A DNA stretch of 64,000 nucleotides from an uncultured Oscillospiraceae bacterium (GTDB taxonomy: Bacteria > Bacillota > Clostridia > Oscillospirales > Ruminococcaceae). The notes under the pieces were generated by a model. It made no database searches and was not told the origin of the DNA. It worked only from the letters and a program-made list of their open reading frames with translations. The stretch covers positions 1-64,000 of the forward strand of contig CAKSPU010000002.1 in the NCBI GenBank assembly GCA_934486875.1. Reading direction: 5' to 3'. Of this stretch, positions 35,798-47,327 are shown piece by piece (position 1 is the stretch's first letter; each line of letters starts with the position of its first letter). Position numbers and translations under genes: made by a program.

Positions 35798-36967
35798 TTA
35801 TGCGTCAATTCCCCTGTGCATTATTTCCATACACATTCTGCCGTTGTGATAAGGGCACTTCCACTCGTTCACCATAGTGAATTTGGGCATAGGCTTGCCG
35901 TTGTAATCGACCTCCGCCCACCATTCGCTGCCCTCACGCTTGTCTATCTGAACATTCTTTATCCAGCCCCAGATATCTGCCGCAGCTTCAAGGAACTTCT
36001 TGTCGCCACCGTGCTGATATGCATTCACGAAGCCCACAACGGACTCTGCCTGTACCCACCATACACGCTTCTTGTCGATCTCGGTCTTGTCACGCTCGTT
36101 GTTGAGAGAATGGTTTTCGTATGCGATATTGTAGATATTGTTTGAAATGCGCAGGTTGATAGCTGCCCATCTGTCGATATATGCCTTGTCTCCGAGAACG
36201 TCGCAGGCACGGTCGATGAGCCAGGTAGCCTCGATATCGTGACCGTAGGAGTGGATATCACCGATAACGTTCAGCTCTCTGTCAAAGAAAACGAGGAGCT
36301 TGTTGTTTTCGCTGTCGAAGATCTTGTTTTCGGTGATGTCAAGGAGGAATTTCAGTCTTGACTTCACTCTCTCGTCTCCGCTTGCTTCAAGGAGGACGGT
36401 GTAGCCCTCGATGAGGTGGAGAACGGTGTTCATAGTCTTGTCAGCCATAAGACCGTTTTCGCTGAGAGCGTCATTTTCAATGAGCTGCCAGTTTCTGTCA
36501 AAGGCTTCCATATATGCAACATCATCTGTACACTTCTTTTCAACTGTTTCAAAAAGCTCGAATGCAAGGTCAAGAGCTTCCTTATCCTTGCAGGCAAGGT
36601 AGTATGTGGACAGGGCATAGATAGCGAATGCCTGATTGTAGGTGTGCTTCATACTGTCCATAACGCTGCCGTCATAGTTCATCATCCAGTAAACGCCGCC
36701 GTTTTCACGGTCAACGCACTTGTCTCTGAGGAACTCATATGCGTGGCGGGCATTGTCAAGGTTCTTTTCACCGCCCACTGTGAGGTAAACGGAGGAATAG
36801 AACCAGAGTATCCTTGAATTGAGGATAACGCCCTTGCCGCCCTTTTTGTCAAGGTTAAGGTCATTGTCCATCTGACCGTAAAATCCGCCGAACTCATCGT
36901 CTCTGAGAGCGTCCCAGAAAGGAATGATGTGATTTAAAAGCTCATTTTTTACTTCACTTATAAGCAT
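35798..36967 (-). CDS. ce: Cellobiose 2-epimerase
   Basis: Converts cellobiose to 4-O-beta-glucosyl-mannose, the entry to mannosylglucose phosphorolysis in cellulose-using ruminococci. It has 389 residues and an (alpha/alpha)6 barrel of the AGE superfamily. The whole sequence closely follows the R. albus enzyme as I remember it (HIIPFWDALRDDEFGGFYG, GDIHSYGHDIEATWL, KRVWWVQAE, CPYHNGRMCME). The catalytic His and Glu of HDIE and the C-terminal His are present. It sits in an odd place, 20 bases after secA. Confidence 0.93.
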   Translation of the reverse strand: MLISEVKNELLNHIIPFWDALRDDEFGGFYGQMDNDLNLDKKGGKGVILNSRILWFYSSVYLTVGGEKNLDNARHAYEFLRDKCVDRENGGVYWMMNYDGSVMDSMKHTYNQAFAIYALSTYYLACKDKEALDLAFELFETVEKKCTDDVAYMEAFDRNWQLIENDALSENGLMADKTMNTVLHLIEGYTVLLEASGDERVKSRLKFLLDITENKIFDSENNKLLVFFDRELNVIGDIHSYGHDIEATWLIDRACDVLGDKAYIDRWAAINLRISNNIYNIAYENHSLNNERDKTEIDKKRVWWVQAESVVGFVNAYQHGGDKKFLEAAADIWGWIKNVQIDKREGSEWWAEVDYNGKPMPKFTMVNEWKCPYHNGRMCMEIMHRGIDA

Positions 36968-36987
36968 TTTTATTACCTTCTTCTGTA

Positions 36988-39726
<2,739 letters not shown>

Positions 39727-39816
39727 TCTTTTTATTCCACCTTAATAAATGTATGTGTTTTAATGTAATGCGTAAAAGTGATGATGCATAAATACGCACA
39801 ACTATGCTTATATTCT

Positions 39817-39845
39817 ATTATAGCGCATAAATCAAGTCGTGTCAA
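39817..39845 (-). promoter_or_regulatory. secA promoter
   Basis: Minus strand TTGACA (39,840-39,845), 17-base spacer, TATAAT (39,817-39,822), about 90 bases before the start codon. The 355-base gap between secA and lysC otherwise holds only the divergent lysC promoter; I see no lysine riboswitch. Confidence 0.85.
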
Positions 39846-39965
39846 TATATTTTTTTGTTATGTCCCTGTTAAGGAAAGCATACGCTGATGTGTCCGCCAC
39901 ACAAATACAGCAGTATTCCCCAAATGGACAAGGCGCAGGGCGGCAAAATTTGTCTTATATGGCAA

Positions 39966-39994
39966 TTGACCTGAGGGGAAAAATAGGATATAAT
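39966..39994 (+). promoter_or_regulatory. lysC promoter
   Basis: TTGACC (39,966-39,971), 17-base spacer, TATAAT (39,989-39,994), 87 bases before the aspartate kinase start. Confidence 0.8.
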
Positions 39995-40081
39995 AGAATA
40001 GTCGCATATTATACGATGAAAGAGACGCTCTTTTAAACGGCAGCGTCCTCACATATATTCATAAAATGGAGAAGAGTTATT

Positions 40082-41407
40082 ATGGAAAACACTAAGGTAG
40101 TCAAGTTCGGCGGAAGCTCTCTTGCCGATGCAGGTCAGTTCCGCAAGGTTGCGGACATCGTTCTTTCCGACCCCGCAAGAAGATTTGTTGTTGCCTCCGC
40201 ACCCGGAAAAAGATTCGGCGGCGATACCAAGGTCACCGATATGCTTTACAACTGCTACGATCTCGCCGTAAAGGGCGAAAGCTTCGACAAGGCTTTTGAA
40301 GCTATCGAGCAGAGATTTGAATCCATTATTGACGAGCTTGGCATTGACCTTTCCCTCGACACCGAGTTTGCAAATATTAAGAACGCCTTTGCTCACCGTG
40401 CTGGCAGAGACTATGCCGCAAGCCGTGGCGAGTACCTTAACTCCATTGTTCTTGCAAAGTTTCTGAACTTTGATTTCATCGACCCCGCAGGCTATATCAG
40501 ATTTGACGAAAAGGGCGTTTTTGACCTTGAAACAACACGCTCCCTCCTCGCTCCCAAGCTTGCTGAGTCCTCCCACGCAGTTATCCCCGGATTCTACGGC
40601 TCAATGCCCAATGATACCATAAAGACATTTTCAAGAGGCGGCTCCGATATTACAGGCTCTATCGTCGCAAATGCCGCAAACGCCGTTATATACGAGAACT
40701 GGACCGATGTAAGCGGCTTCCTTATCTGCGACCCCAGGATCGTGGATGACCCCAAGCCTATCACAACTATCACCTACAGAGAGCTGAGAGAGCTTGCTTA
40801 TATGGGCGCTACCGTGCTCCACGAGGAGGCTATCTTCCCCGTAAGAAAAGCAGATATCCCCATAAACATCAAGAACACCAACCACCCCGAGGACAGAGGA
40901 ACCTTCATCGTTTCCGAAACTGCGGAGACCTCCAGGTACACCATTACGGGTATTGCGGGCAAGAAGGGCTTCTCTGTTATCCAGATAGAAAAGGATATGA
41001 TGAACTCCGAGCTGGGCTTTGGCAGAAATGTTCTGAGAGTTCTTGAAAAGAACGGTCTCTGCTTCGAGCATATGCCCTCAGGCATCGACACAATGAGCAT
41101 AGTTGTTAATTCCGAGTCCCTTATCGGCAAGGAAAAGGCTATTATAGATGAGATAAACTTCCGCTGCCACCCCGACAAGCTGGAGATAGAGAACAATCTC
41201 GCTCTTATCGCCGTTGTTGGCAGAAGTATGAGAAAGGCAAGAGGCACTGCGGGCAGACTGTTCAGCGCCCTTGCTCACGCAAGAGTTAATGTTAAGATGA
41301 TAGATCAGGGTTCCTCCGAGCTCAACATCATCATCGGAGTTGAAGAAGAGGACTTTGAGACTGCTACAAAGGCGATCTATGATATGTTCGTACTTCCTCA
41401 GGAGTGA
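40082..41407 (+). CDS. lysC: Aspartate kinase
   Basis: Phosphorylates aspartate at the start of lysine, threonine, methionine and diaminopimelate synthesis. It has 441 residues: kinase domain from KVVKFGGSSLADAGQF, with GSDITGSIVANA as the Asp/ATP site, and two ACT regulatory domains (ITGIAGKKGFSVIQIEKDM and LALIAVVGRSMRKARGTAG). No gene fusion. A promoter of its own; citrate synthase follows after 59 bases. Confidence 0.95.
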   Translation: MENTKVVKFGGSSLADAGQFRKVADIVLSDPARRFVVASAPGKRFGGDTKVTDMLYNCYDLAVKGESFDKAFEAIEQRFESIIDELGIDLSLDTEFANIKNAFAHRAGRDYAASRGEYLNSIVLAKFLNFDFIDPAGYIRFDEKGVFDLETTRSLLAPKLAESSHAVIPGFYGSMPNDTIKTFSRGGSDITGSIVANAANAVIYENWTDVSGFLICDPRIVDDPKPITTITYRELRELAYMGATVLHEEAIFPVRKADIPINIKNTNHPEDRGTFIVSETAETSRYTITGIAGKKGFSVIQIEKDMMNSELGFGRNVLRVLEKNGLCFEHMPSGIDTMSIVVNSESLIGKEKAIIDEINFRCHPDKLEIENNLALIAVVGRSMRKARGTAGRLFSALAHARVNVKMIDQGSSELNIIIGVEEEDFETATKAIYDMFVLPQE

Positions 41408-41466
41408 TATTTCAATGGCTATGAGGGGCAGTGCTCCTCAGAGTCTGTGTGAAAGGAATGGTAAAA

Positions 41467-42795
41467 ATGGATAAGCTTTATGCAGCTTACACCGAGAACA
41501 ACAGGATCGACCCTAAGTATTACGATAAATTCAGCGTTAAAAGAGGACTCAGAAACCCCGACGGCTCAGGCGTTATGGCAGGCGTTACAAATATCTGCAA
41601 TGTTCACGGATATGTGCTCAATGAGGGCGAGAAGTTCCCCGATGAGGGAAAGCTCGTGTTCCGTGGCTACAACATCAACGACCTTGTTGAAAATGCTGTT
41701 GCGGAGAACCGCTTCGGTTATGAGGAAATTGCATATCTTCTTCTTGGCGGCAAGCTTCCCGACAAGGCAGAGCTTGAAAATTTCGGCAGGCTTCTTGACG
41801 GCAACAGAGAGCTTCCCGACGGATTTTTCGAGGATATGATCCTTAAAGCTCCCTCGAAGAATATTATGAACAAGATGTCCCGTTCGGTGCTTGCTCTTTA
41901 TTCCTATGATGAATGTCCCGACAACACAGGCGCAAAGCACGAGGTGGACACAGCTATTTCCATTATTGCGAAGATGCCCGTTATTATGGTTGATGCTTAC
42001 AACGTCAAGCAGAGATATTACAATCACGGCACAATGTTTATGCACCCCCTTATCCCGGGTCTTTCCACAGCCGAAACTATCCTTTCACTGCTCCGTCCCG
42101 ACAGGCAGTACACCGATGAAGAAGCAAAGCTTCTTGACATTATGCTTATGCTCCACGCTGAGCACGGCGGCGGAAACAACTCCACATTTACCTGCCGTGT
42201 GCTTACATCTTCCGGCACAGACCCCTATGCGGCATATTCCGCAGCTATCGGCTCGCTTAAGGGTCCCCGTCACGGCGGTGCCAACCACAAGGTGCTTGAA
42301 ATGCAGCGCTGCGTAATGGAGAATGTTCAGCACTGGGACGATGAGGGCGAGGTCGCAGATTTCCTTACAAAGATTCTGAAAAAGGAAGCGGGAGACGGCA
42401 GCGGACTTATCTACGGTATGGGTCACGCAGTTTATACCCTTTCCGACCCCAGAGCGGTTATCCTCAAAAAGAATGCGGAGAAAATGGCTCTCGACAGCGA
42501 GTTCGAGCCCGAGTACAGGCTTCTTGAAACTATCGAGCGTCTTACCCCCGAGCTTTTCAAGAAGGTCACAGGCAATGACAAGAAGATGTGCGCAAACGTG
42601 GATATGTACAGCGGTTTTGTTTACAAGATGCTTGGCATTCCCGAGGATCTTTACACGCCTCTCTTTGCAACATCACGTATGGCAGGCTGGTGTGCTCACC
42701 GCTTTGAGGAAGCTATGACAGGCAAGAGAATTATCCGTCCCGCTTACAAGAGCGTAAGCAAGGAAAAAAATTATGTCAAGCTTTCTGACAGATAA
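41467..42795 (+). CDS. gltA: Citrate synthase
   Basis: Condenses oxaloacetate and acetyl-CoA; in an anaerobe this feeds glutamate synthesis through a partial TCA route. It has 442 residues from MDKLYAAY; the frame extends to 41,431 but the ATG at 41,458 abuts AAAGGA, while 41,467 has normal spacing. Catalytic residues: His in HGGANHKV, His in GMGHAVYTLSDPRA, Asp in NVDMYSGFVYKMLGIP. It is a Si-type enzyme longer at the N-terminus than most bacterial forms. Downstream of lysC, both amino-acid precursor enzymes. Confidence 0.94.
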   Translation: MDKLYAAYTENNRIDPKYYDKFSVKRGLRNPDGSGVMAGVTNICNVHGYVLNEGEKFPDEGKLVFRGYNINDLVENAVAENRFGYEEIAYLLLGGKLPDKAELENFGRLLDGNRELPDGFFEDMILKAPSKNIMNKMSRSVLALYSYDECPDNTGAKHEVDTAISIIAKMPVIMVDAYNVKQRYYNHGTMFMHPLIPGLSTAETILSLLRPDRQYTDEEAKLLDIMLMLHAEHGGGNNSTFTCRVLTSSGTDPYAAYSAAIGSLKGPRHGGANHKVLEMQRCVMENVQHWDDEGEVADFLTKILKKEAGDGSGLIYGMGHAVYTLSDPRAVILKKNAEKMALDSEFEPEYRLLETIERLTPELFKKVTGNDKKMCANVDMYSGFVYKMLGIPEDLYTPLFATSRMAGWCAHRFEEAMTGKRIIRPAYKSVSKEKNYVKLSDR

Positions 42796-42819
42796 TTTTT
42801 GATACATATAATATGATTT

Positions 42820-42847
42820 CAGCCGCTCTCGGTTTCGGGAGCGGCTG
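42820..42847 (+). terminator. Hairpin after citrate synthase
   Basis: Inverted repeat CAGCCGCTC/GAGCGGCTG 24 bases after the stop, followed by a weak TTGTTAT tract. Likely terminator. Confidence 0.65.
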
Positions 42848-42852
42848 TTGTT

Positions 42853-42902
42853 ATACTAATAATCAATTGTTCTATAGATAAAGCCGACAGATGAAATAAG
42901 CC
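42853..42902. repeat. Foldback repeat, solo arm D
   Basis: These 50 bases match, in reverse complement, the right arm of copy A (ends ATACTAATAA, then CTATAGATAAAGCCGACAG and ATGAAATAAGCC) almost base for base. They stop exactly where the GC-rich core should begin; no second arm follows. A truncated copy. Confidence 0.85.
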
Positions 42903-42991
42903 TATTCGTCTACAGTTTTATAATTTTTATGTCCATAATTACACCTGCTTTTCTGTGCTCTCTCCCTGCTGCTGCGGATCTTCAATAAAAA

Positions 42992-43019
42992 CGGAGCCGA
43001 ACAGAAATGTTCGGCTCCG
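42992..43019 (-). repeat. Outer copy of duplicated hairpin
   Basis: CGGAGCCGAAC-AGAAAT-GTTCGGCTCCG, identical over 28 bp to the terminator at 43,370-43,397. An A-run precedes it (T-run on the minus strand). The two copies bracket a 350-bp segment carrying repeat F1. Confidence 0.9.
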
Positions 43020-43069
43020 ACAGACTGTCGAAAAAGATATAGATCTTGTACAAACTGTACAAAAAGCTT

Positions 43070-43332
43070 GGGGGAGTTGCTTTGTCCAAAACGTTCCACC
43101 GGAACGTTTTGGAGGGTAAATTTGCTTGGGTATGTAAAAAGGGGAAGGCGATCTGGTGAAGCAAACTTCACCTACGCCTCCCCTCGAAATGCTTTCGCAT
43201 TTCTCACCCCTTGCTCCGTTTTTTTGAAATAAGGGGATTTCGCTGTCTGCGGACAGCGACGAGGGGCTCCACCCCTCGACCCCGCCACCTTTGAAAAGGT
43301 GGACGAAACTTTTACTTTTGTGTTTATTTGTG
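43070..43332. repeat. Multi-hairpin repeat, copy F1
   Basis: Six hairpins follow one another: 43,086-43,112 (CCAAAACGTTCC/GGAACGTTTTGG), 43,141-43,183 (nested), 43,186-43,203, 43,241-43,258, 43,261-43,277 and 43,285-43,302 (CCACCTT/AAGGTGG). The outer blocks, GGGGGAGTTGCTTTGTCC at the left and CGACCCCGC to GTTTATTTGTG at the right, recur at 52,843-52,934, where the middle is missing. The open frames across it are not genes. Confidence 0.85.
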
Positions 43333-43369
43333 CAACTTTTTTCATTTTGCTGCTTTTTCAACAAGCTGA

Positions 43370-43397
43370 CGGAGCCGAACAGAAATGTTCGGCTCCG
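43370..43397 (-). terminator. Terminator of the late flagellar operon
   Basis: Perfect 11-bp stem GGAGCCGAACA-type hairpin (CGGAGCCGAAC/GTTCGGCTCCG), 7 bases after the fliT-like stop on the minus strand. It lacks a strong T-run on its far side, and an identical hairpin lies at 42,992. Confidence 0.65.
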
Positions 43398-43404
43398 AAA
43401 AAAT

Positions 43405-43872
43405 TCAGTGTGCGGAATTAAGCTTGCTGCCCTTGTTCACATCAACGGCGGTAGCACCAAAATAGTTTACCACCTTTTTGCTCTTGGCAGTTTTTGTCAT
43501 TTCCTCGTAGGTCTCATCACGCATCTGTTCAAGGCGCTGTATTGCAAGCCTGTCATTCTTTTTTATGCTGTCGGTAAGCTCTTTGAGCTCACCTATCTTC
43601 TCGGAAAGCTCCAGCATAGAGCCTGAAAGCCCCTCTATCTCCCTGAATGAGAGCAGGGCGTTTATGGTGTCCTTGCGCTCTATAGACTGAGCGTTTATCA
43701 GACTGCGCATTTCCATTGATATCCCGTCAACGGCGGTAACAATGTCCTGCCTCTGCCTGATAAGGTCGCCCACTCCGTCAATGTCCTCGTAGATTATCCG
43801 AGAGGTTATGTCATTATAATGTCTCAGCTGTTCGATCTTTTTATCGACCAGCCCAAGAAGTCTGGGGTCCAT
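43405..43872 (-). CDS. FliT-like flagellar export chaperone (tentative)
   Basis: A 155-residue, mostly helical protein, last in the flagellar operon and 13 bases after fliS. Heptad-like helices span about 8-60 and 75-125. Sequence similarity is too weak to name it by motif; the position after fliD-fliS and the size suggest a FliT or FlgN-type chaperone for FliD. It has a good GGGAGG site. Confidence 0.6.
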   Translation of the reverse strand: MDPRLLGLVDKKIEQLRHYNDITSRIIYEDIDGVGDLIRQRQDIVTAVDGISMEMRSLINAQSIERKDTINALLSFREIEGLSGSMLELSEKIGELKELTDSIKKNDRLAIQRLEQMRDETYEEMTKTAKSKKVVNYFGATAVDVNKGSKLNSAH

Positions 43873-43885
43873 ATGCCGACCTCCC

Positions 43886-44248
43886 TTATCTTACGGTCTT
43901 GCCCGCTTCATAAAAGGCATTTCTCAGCTCTGTTATCATCGGGAGTATCTCTTTGAGTATCTCGGGGTCTTTTTTCACATTCGCCTGAACGAGCCTTTCA
44001 CGGAAATACTGATACAAAGCGGCAAGATTGTCGGATATCTCATATTTCACCTTAAGGTGTGCGTCCAGAGCGTCGATTATGTCGCTGACTCTCATAATGG
44101 AGTTGTGCGCCTTGGGGATATCCTTGTCCTCGATGAATATTATCGCCTTGTTTATCTCGGTGATAGCCTTGTCGTAAAGAGCTATGAGAAGCTGGGCGGG
44201 GGTCATTGTGGTGACCGATTGCTGCATATATTTCTGGTAGGGATTCAT
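43886..44248 (-). CDS. fliS: Flagellin chaperone FliS
   Basis: Binds the C-terminus of flagellin and prevents early assembly in the cytoplasm; in Bacillus it also works with FliW/CsrA control. It has 120 residues, the normal length, starting MNPYQKYMQQSVTTMTPAQLL, with the family segments LIALYDKAITEINKA and VKYEISDNLAALYQYFRERL. It lies 59 bases after fliD. Confidence 0.96.
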   Translation of the reverse strand: MNPYQKYMQQSVTTMTPAQLLIALYDKAITEINKAIIFIEDKDIPKAHNSIMRVSDIIDALDAHLKVKYEISDNLAALYQYFRERLVQANVKKDPEILKEILPMITELRNAFYEAGKTVR

Positions 44249-44307
44249 TTGTGATTATCCTTTCTCAGTCACTTTCCGCAGATGACAGGTGACCGACCGG
44301 AAAGCTT

Positions 44308-47031
44308 TTATCCGTTAGTGCTGCTTGATGTTCCGAAAATGGAGGAGGACTGGTTGTTCATTGTGGAGATATAGGATTCAAGAGTAGAATACTTATTCCA
44401 CAGCCTTTCCTGCTCGTTCTCATATCTGTCATTGAGCTTGTCGATAAGGCTCTGGAGATTTGAGATCTGATTGTATATCATATTATTGCGGTCGGAACGG
44501 GTATTTGCCACACCTGCCATAGCGGTGAGTGAGCCCTTGGGATAGCCGTTCTTGTTGGTGTTAGTGTCAATGGCAGCGGTAACTGCATTGTTGAGCACTG
44601 TTCCGAGACCGTTTGTGGTGTCGGTGAAGAAGTTTGCTATCTCGTCGCCGTACTTTTCGATAGCTGCATCAAGCTTGCTTTCATCGTCGATCTTCAGCTT
44701 GCCGTATTCGTTGAAATCGTCGGAGGTGTCGATGCCGAGAGCCTGAATGGTCATTCCGTTCACATTGGCGCAGCCCACAGCCTGACGTATCTGAGTGAAC
44801 ACCTTGGAGAGCGTGGAATCGTGGTAAAGGAGACCTGTCTTAGCCTTTTCCTCCCACTTTGTTATCTCATCAGCCTCCATTTCGTCCTTCTGGTCATCGG
44901 TCAGAGGGTCATAGTAGCTGCCGCTGTCCTTGGGACGCTTGGTGCTTACCTGCTCGTAAACCTTGTCGAGCATCTCATTGTATGCTTCAACGAAGCCGAG
45001 AATGGTTTCCTTTATCTTGCTTGTGTCCTTGGAGACCTTAACGGTTATCTCCTCGGCATCTCCGCTTGCAATGTCATCTTCGGTAAATTCCTTTACATCT
45101 GCAACGCTGAAGGTGGTTCCCTCAACGGTGAAGCTGTTGGAATTGCTTTCGAGTGTAACGCCGTTAACAGTCATCTGAGCGTTGGAGCCTCTGAGGGTCA
45201 TACTGCCCACATTGTCAACGCCGCTGAGTGTATCTGTGCCGAAAAGCTGCTTGAATACCTCTGCGCTTTCGCCCTCGGCAGTGACAGTGTTCTTGCCTGT
45301 TACCGCAAGAACGCCTGTGGACTCGTCATATACGAAATATCCCGAGCGTACAAGGTCATTTATAGTTACCTTTCCGTCCTCGCCGTTGCCTGCCATATTG
45401 AATGTAAATCCGCCGTTTACGGTAAAGGATATTTTTGTGAGGTCGGAGATAACGTGGTCGGAGGGGTAGGGAGTTTCGGTGTAGTTGGAGGAAGCACCGT
45501 CAACTGTCACATCGCCGCTTGCGGACACGCTTACAGCTTCGCCTGCTGCGGGAGTGAACCTGATGCTTACGCCGTCATCATTACTTTCAACGGAGAATGA
45601 GCCCTTTCCGCTGGGGAAAGAGGCTTTGTATGCGTCATTCAGAGCTGTTGCTATCTCGTTGGTGGAATACTGCTTGTATTTCTTTTCGATTCCGAGAGTT
45701 TTGAGCTGCTCTGCCTCGGTAACGCCCTCTAAGTCGCTGCCGTTGTAGTTTACAACGCCCTCTGCGGAAACGGACATAACTGTTTCAAACTTGTCATCGG
45801 CGGTTTTCTTTGCATAGACAGTGCTGCCGTCCTGAGTGTACTGATAGATAGTGTTGCCGTCAGCGTTGGTATGGAGTTTTGCGTTTATCTCGCTGTCGCC
45901 TACAGTTATCTTTTCGGTCTCCTGCTTCTTTGTAAGACCTGTTATGGCAAGGGTCTTGCCGTTTACGGTAATGCCGTCATCTGCACCGAAGCCGTCTGCG
46001 GTGGTCTTGAACGTAAAACCGGTAATGCTCTTGTCGATATTCTTGTCGGAAAGACCCGTTGCAAGGGTGGGGTCTATTCCAAGCTCATCGCCCAGGCTGA
46101 AAAGGGAATTGAGCAGATTGCCGCTTGTCTGGCTTATTTTGAGCTCCTTGCCTGCGCCTGTCTGAGTGGTTTTCAGCTCAAAGGACTGGGAAAGGCTGTT
46201 GAAGGTCATTGTAACGCCTGCGTCGGACTTGTTTACAGTGTTCATCATTTCCTTGACGGTGGTGTTTCTGTTGAATGAAAAATCCACGTCGTTTATGGAA
46301 AAGCTGAATGTATCACCGGAAAGCTCATTTACAAAATCAAGGCTGCCAAGCTTTGAGGTGGTGGATATCCTGTTGGAAGCGTCGTTTTTAAGACCCACAG
46401 CATCGTTGTATCCAACGGTAAAGGAGTGGGCAACCTTATCGCTTGCGGCATTTTCGATAGTCAGCTTGTTTGTGCCGTCCTTAAAGGAAAATCTTGCTGC
46501 GCTGATCTTACCGAAGGTATCGTTCAGGGCTGTAAGAAAATTGTCCTTGGCATTTTCGCCGCCCTCAAAGGTGATGTTTCTTGCAGAGCCGTCAAGGGTA
46601 ACGGTGACGGTGTGGCTGCCCTCTGCGGCATTTGAAAAGTCAAGCTCAACAGTGCCTGCGGAAGCTCTTGTACCTGTGAGTGCGGCAGCCTTTGCCTGTG
46701 TAACGGAGGTGATGGTGTATTTCCCTGCGACTGCGTTTGCAGATGCGGAAACTGCAAGGGAATCGTCCGAGGATTCAGCCTTGTTGCTCTTCATTACAGA
46801 GTTTGCCCTGATGGAAGAAGAGGACTCGATGTTCAGATACTTCTTCTTGAAGTCGGACATTGTTGTGATCACATTTCTGTAGGCTTCCTGCTTCCACTGA
46901 AGAGTCTGGAGCTTCTGCTTTCTCTTGTCGAGAGAATTTTTGGTATTGGCAGTGCCTGCCTTGACCAGTGATTCTATATCAAGTCCCGAGGCAAGACCTG
47001 TCATTCTTGTGATTTCGTGAGTGGTTGCCAT
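44308..47031 (-). CDS. fliD: Flagellar filament cap FliD, enlarged
   Basis: Caps the growing filament and helps insert flagellin. The N-terminal part (TRMTGLASGLDIESLVKAG) and the C-terminal FliD domain (about 660-900, with LNDRYENEQERLWNKYSTLE, ending in a coiled coil) are standard. Between them lie ~550 residues of Thr/Ser/Asp/Gly-rich sequence, so the protein has 907 residues against ~470-500 in E. coli or Bacillus. The extra part would be exposed at the cap surface. It follows csrA by 16 bases. Confidence 0.95.
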   Translation of the reverse strand: MATTHEITRMTGLASGLDIESLVKAGTANTKNSLDKRKQKLQTLQWKQEAYRNVITTMSDFKKKYLNIESSSSIRANSVMKSNKAESSDDSLAVSASANAVAGKYTITSVTQAKAAALTGTRASAGTVELDFSNAAEGSHTVTVTLDGSARNITFEGGENAKDNFLTALNDTFGKISAARFSFKDGTNKLTIENAASDKVAHSFTVGYNDAVGLKNDASNRISTTSKLGSLDFVNELSGDTFSFSINDVDFSFNRNTTVKEMMNTVNKSDAGVTMTFNSLSQSFELKTTQTGAGKELKISQTSGNLLNSLFSLGDELGIDPTLATGLSDKNIDKSITGFTFKTTADGFGADDGITVNGKTLAITGLTKKQETEKITVGDSEINAKLHTNADGNTIYQYTQDGSTVYAKKTADDKFETVMSVSAEGVVNYNGSDLEGVTEAEQLKTLGIEKKYKQYSTNEIATALNDAYKASFPSGKGSFSVESNDDGVSIRFTPAAGEAVSVSASGDVTVDGASSNYTETPYPSDHVISDLTKISFTVNGGFTFNMAGNGEDGKVTINDLVRSGYFVYDESTGVLAVTGKNTVTAEGESAEVFKQLFGTDTLSGVDNVGSMTLRGSNAQMTVNGVTLESNSNSFTVEGTTFSVADVKEFTEDDIASGDAEEITVKVSKDTSKIKETILGFVEAYNEMLDKVYEQVSTKRPKDSGSYYDPLTDDQKDEMEADEITKWEEKAKTGLLYHDSTLSKVFTQIRQAVGCANVNGMTIQALGIDTSDDFNEYGKLKIDDESKLDAAIEKYGDEIANFFTDTTNGLGTVLNNAVTAAIDTNTNKNGYPKGSLTAMAGVANTRSDRNNMIYNQISNLQSLIDKLNDRYENEQERLWNKYSTLESYISTMNNQSSSIFGTSSSTNG

Positions 47032-47047
47032 TGCTATGACCGTCCTT

Positions 47048-47302
47048 TCACTGTTTATTTATCTCATTAAAACGGGTGGGTGTATCGGTAAGAAACTTGT
47101 TCATAAAATCGGCGGAGACCTTGTTTACCGCTGCCTGAACATTAAATCCTCTCGACTCGAACATTTCCGAGCGGATTATCTTAACGTCCTTGGGAGCGCT
47201 TATTCCCAGCCTGACCTTGTCCTTGCCCGCTTCGACCACGTTTACCACAACGTCATCGCCGATATGTATTCCCTCACCCGTTTTTCGGGTAATTATAAGC
47301 AT
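47048..47302 (-). CDS. csrA: Carbon storage regulator CsrA
   Basis: RNA-binding repressor; in Bacillus it blocks flagellin mRNA translation until FliW releases it. It has 84 residues. The core MLIITRKTGEGIHIGDD, then VRLGISAPKDVKIIRSEMF, is typical; the Arg of the RNA-binding edge is present. It is a little longer than the Bacillus protein (74). It lies next to fliW and upstream of fliD, the usual order. Confidence 0.97.
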   Translation of the reverse strand: MLIITRKTGEGIHIGDDVVVNVVEAGKDKVRLGISAPKDVKIIRSEMFESRGFNVQAAVNKVSADFMNKFLTDTPTRFNEINKQ

Positions 47303-47327
47303 ACGGATATCATTCCTTTCTGAAAGA

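Noticed and set aside
39995..40081. Lysine riboswitch before aspartate kinase
   Set aside because: Only ~75 transcribed bases before the start codon; no L-box structure.
42902..43364. Three overlapping minus-strand ORFs after citrate synthase
   Set aside because: They translate the hairpins of repeat F1 and the duplicated terminator in several frames; no start signal and no domain.
44821..45600. Plus-strand ORF of 259 codons opposite fliD
   Set aside because: Shadow frame; fliD is intact on the other strand, and there is no ribosome-binding site.
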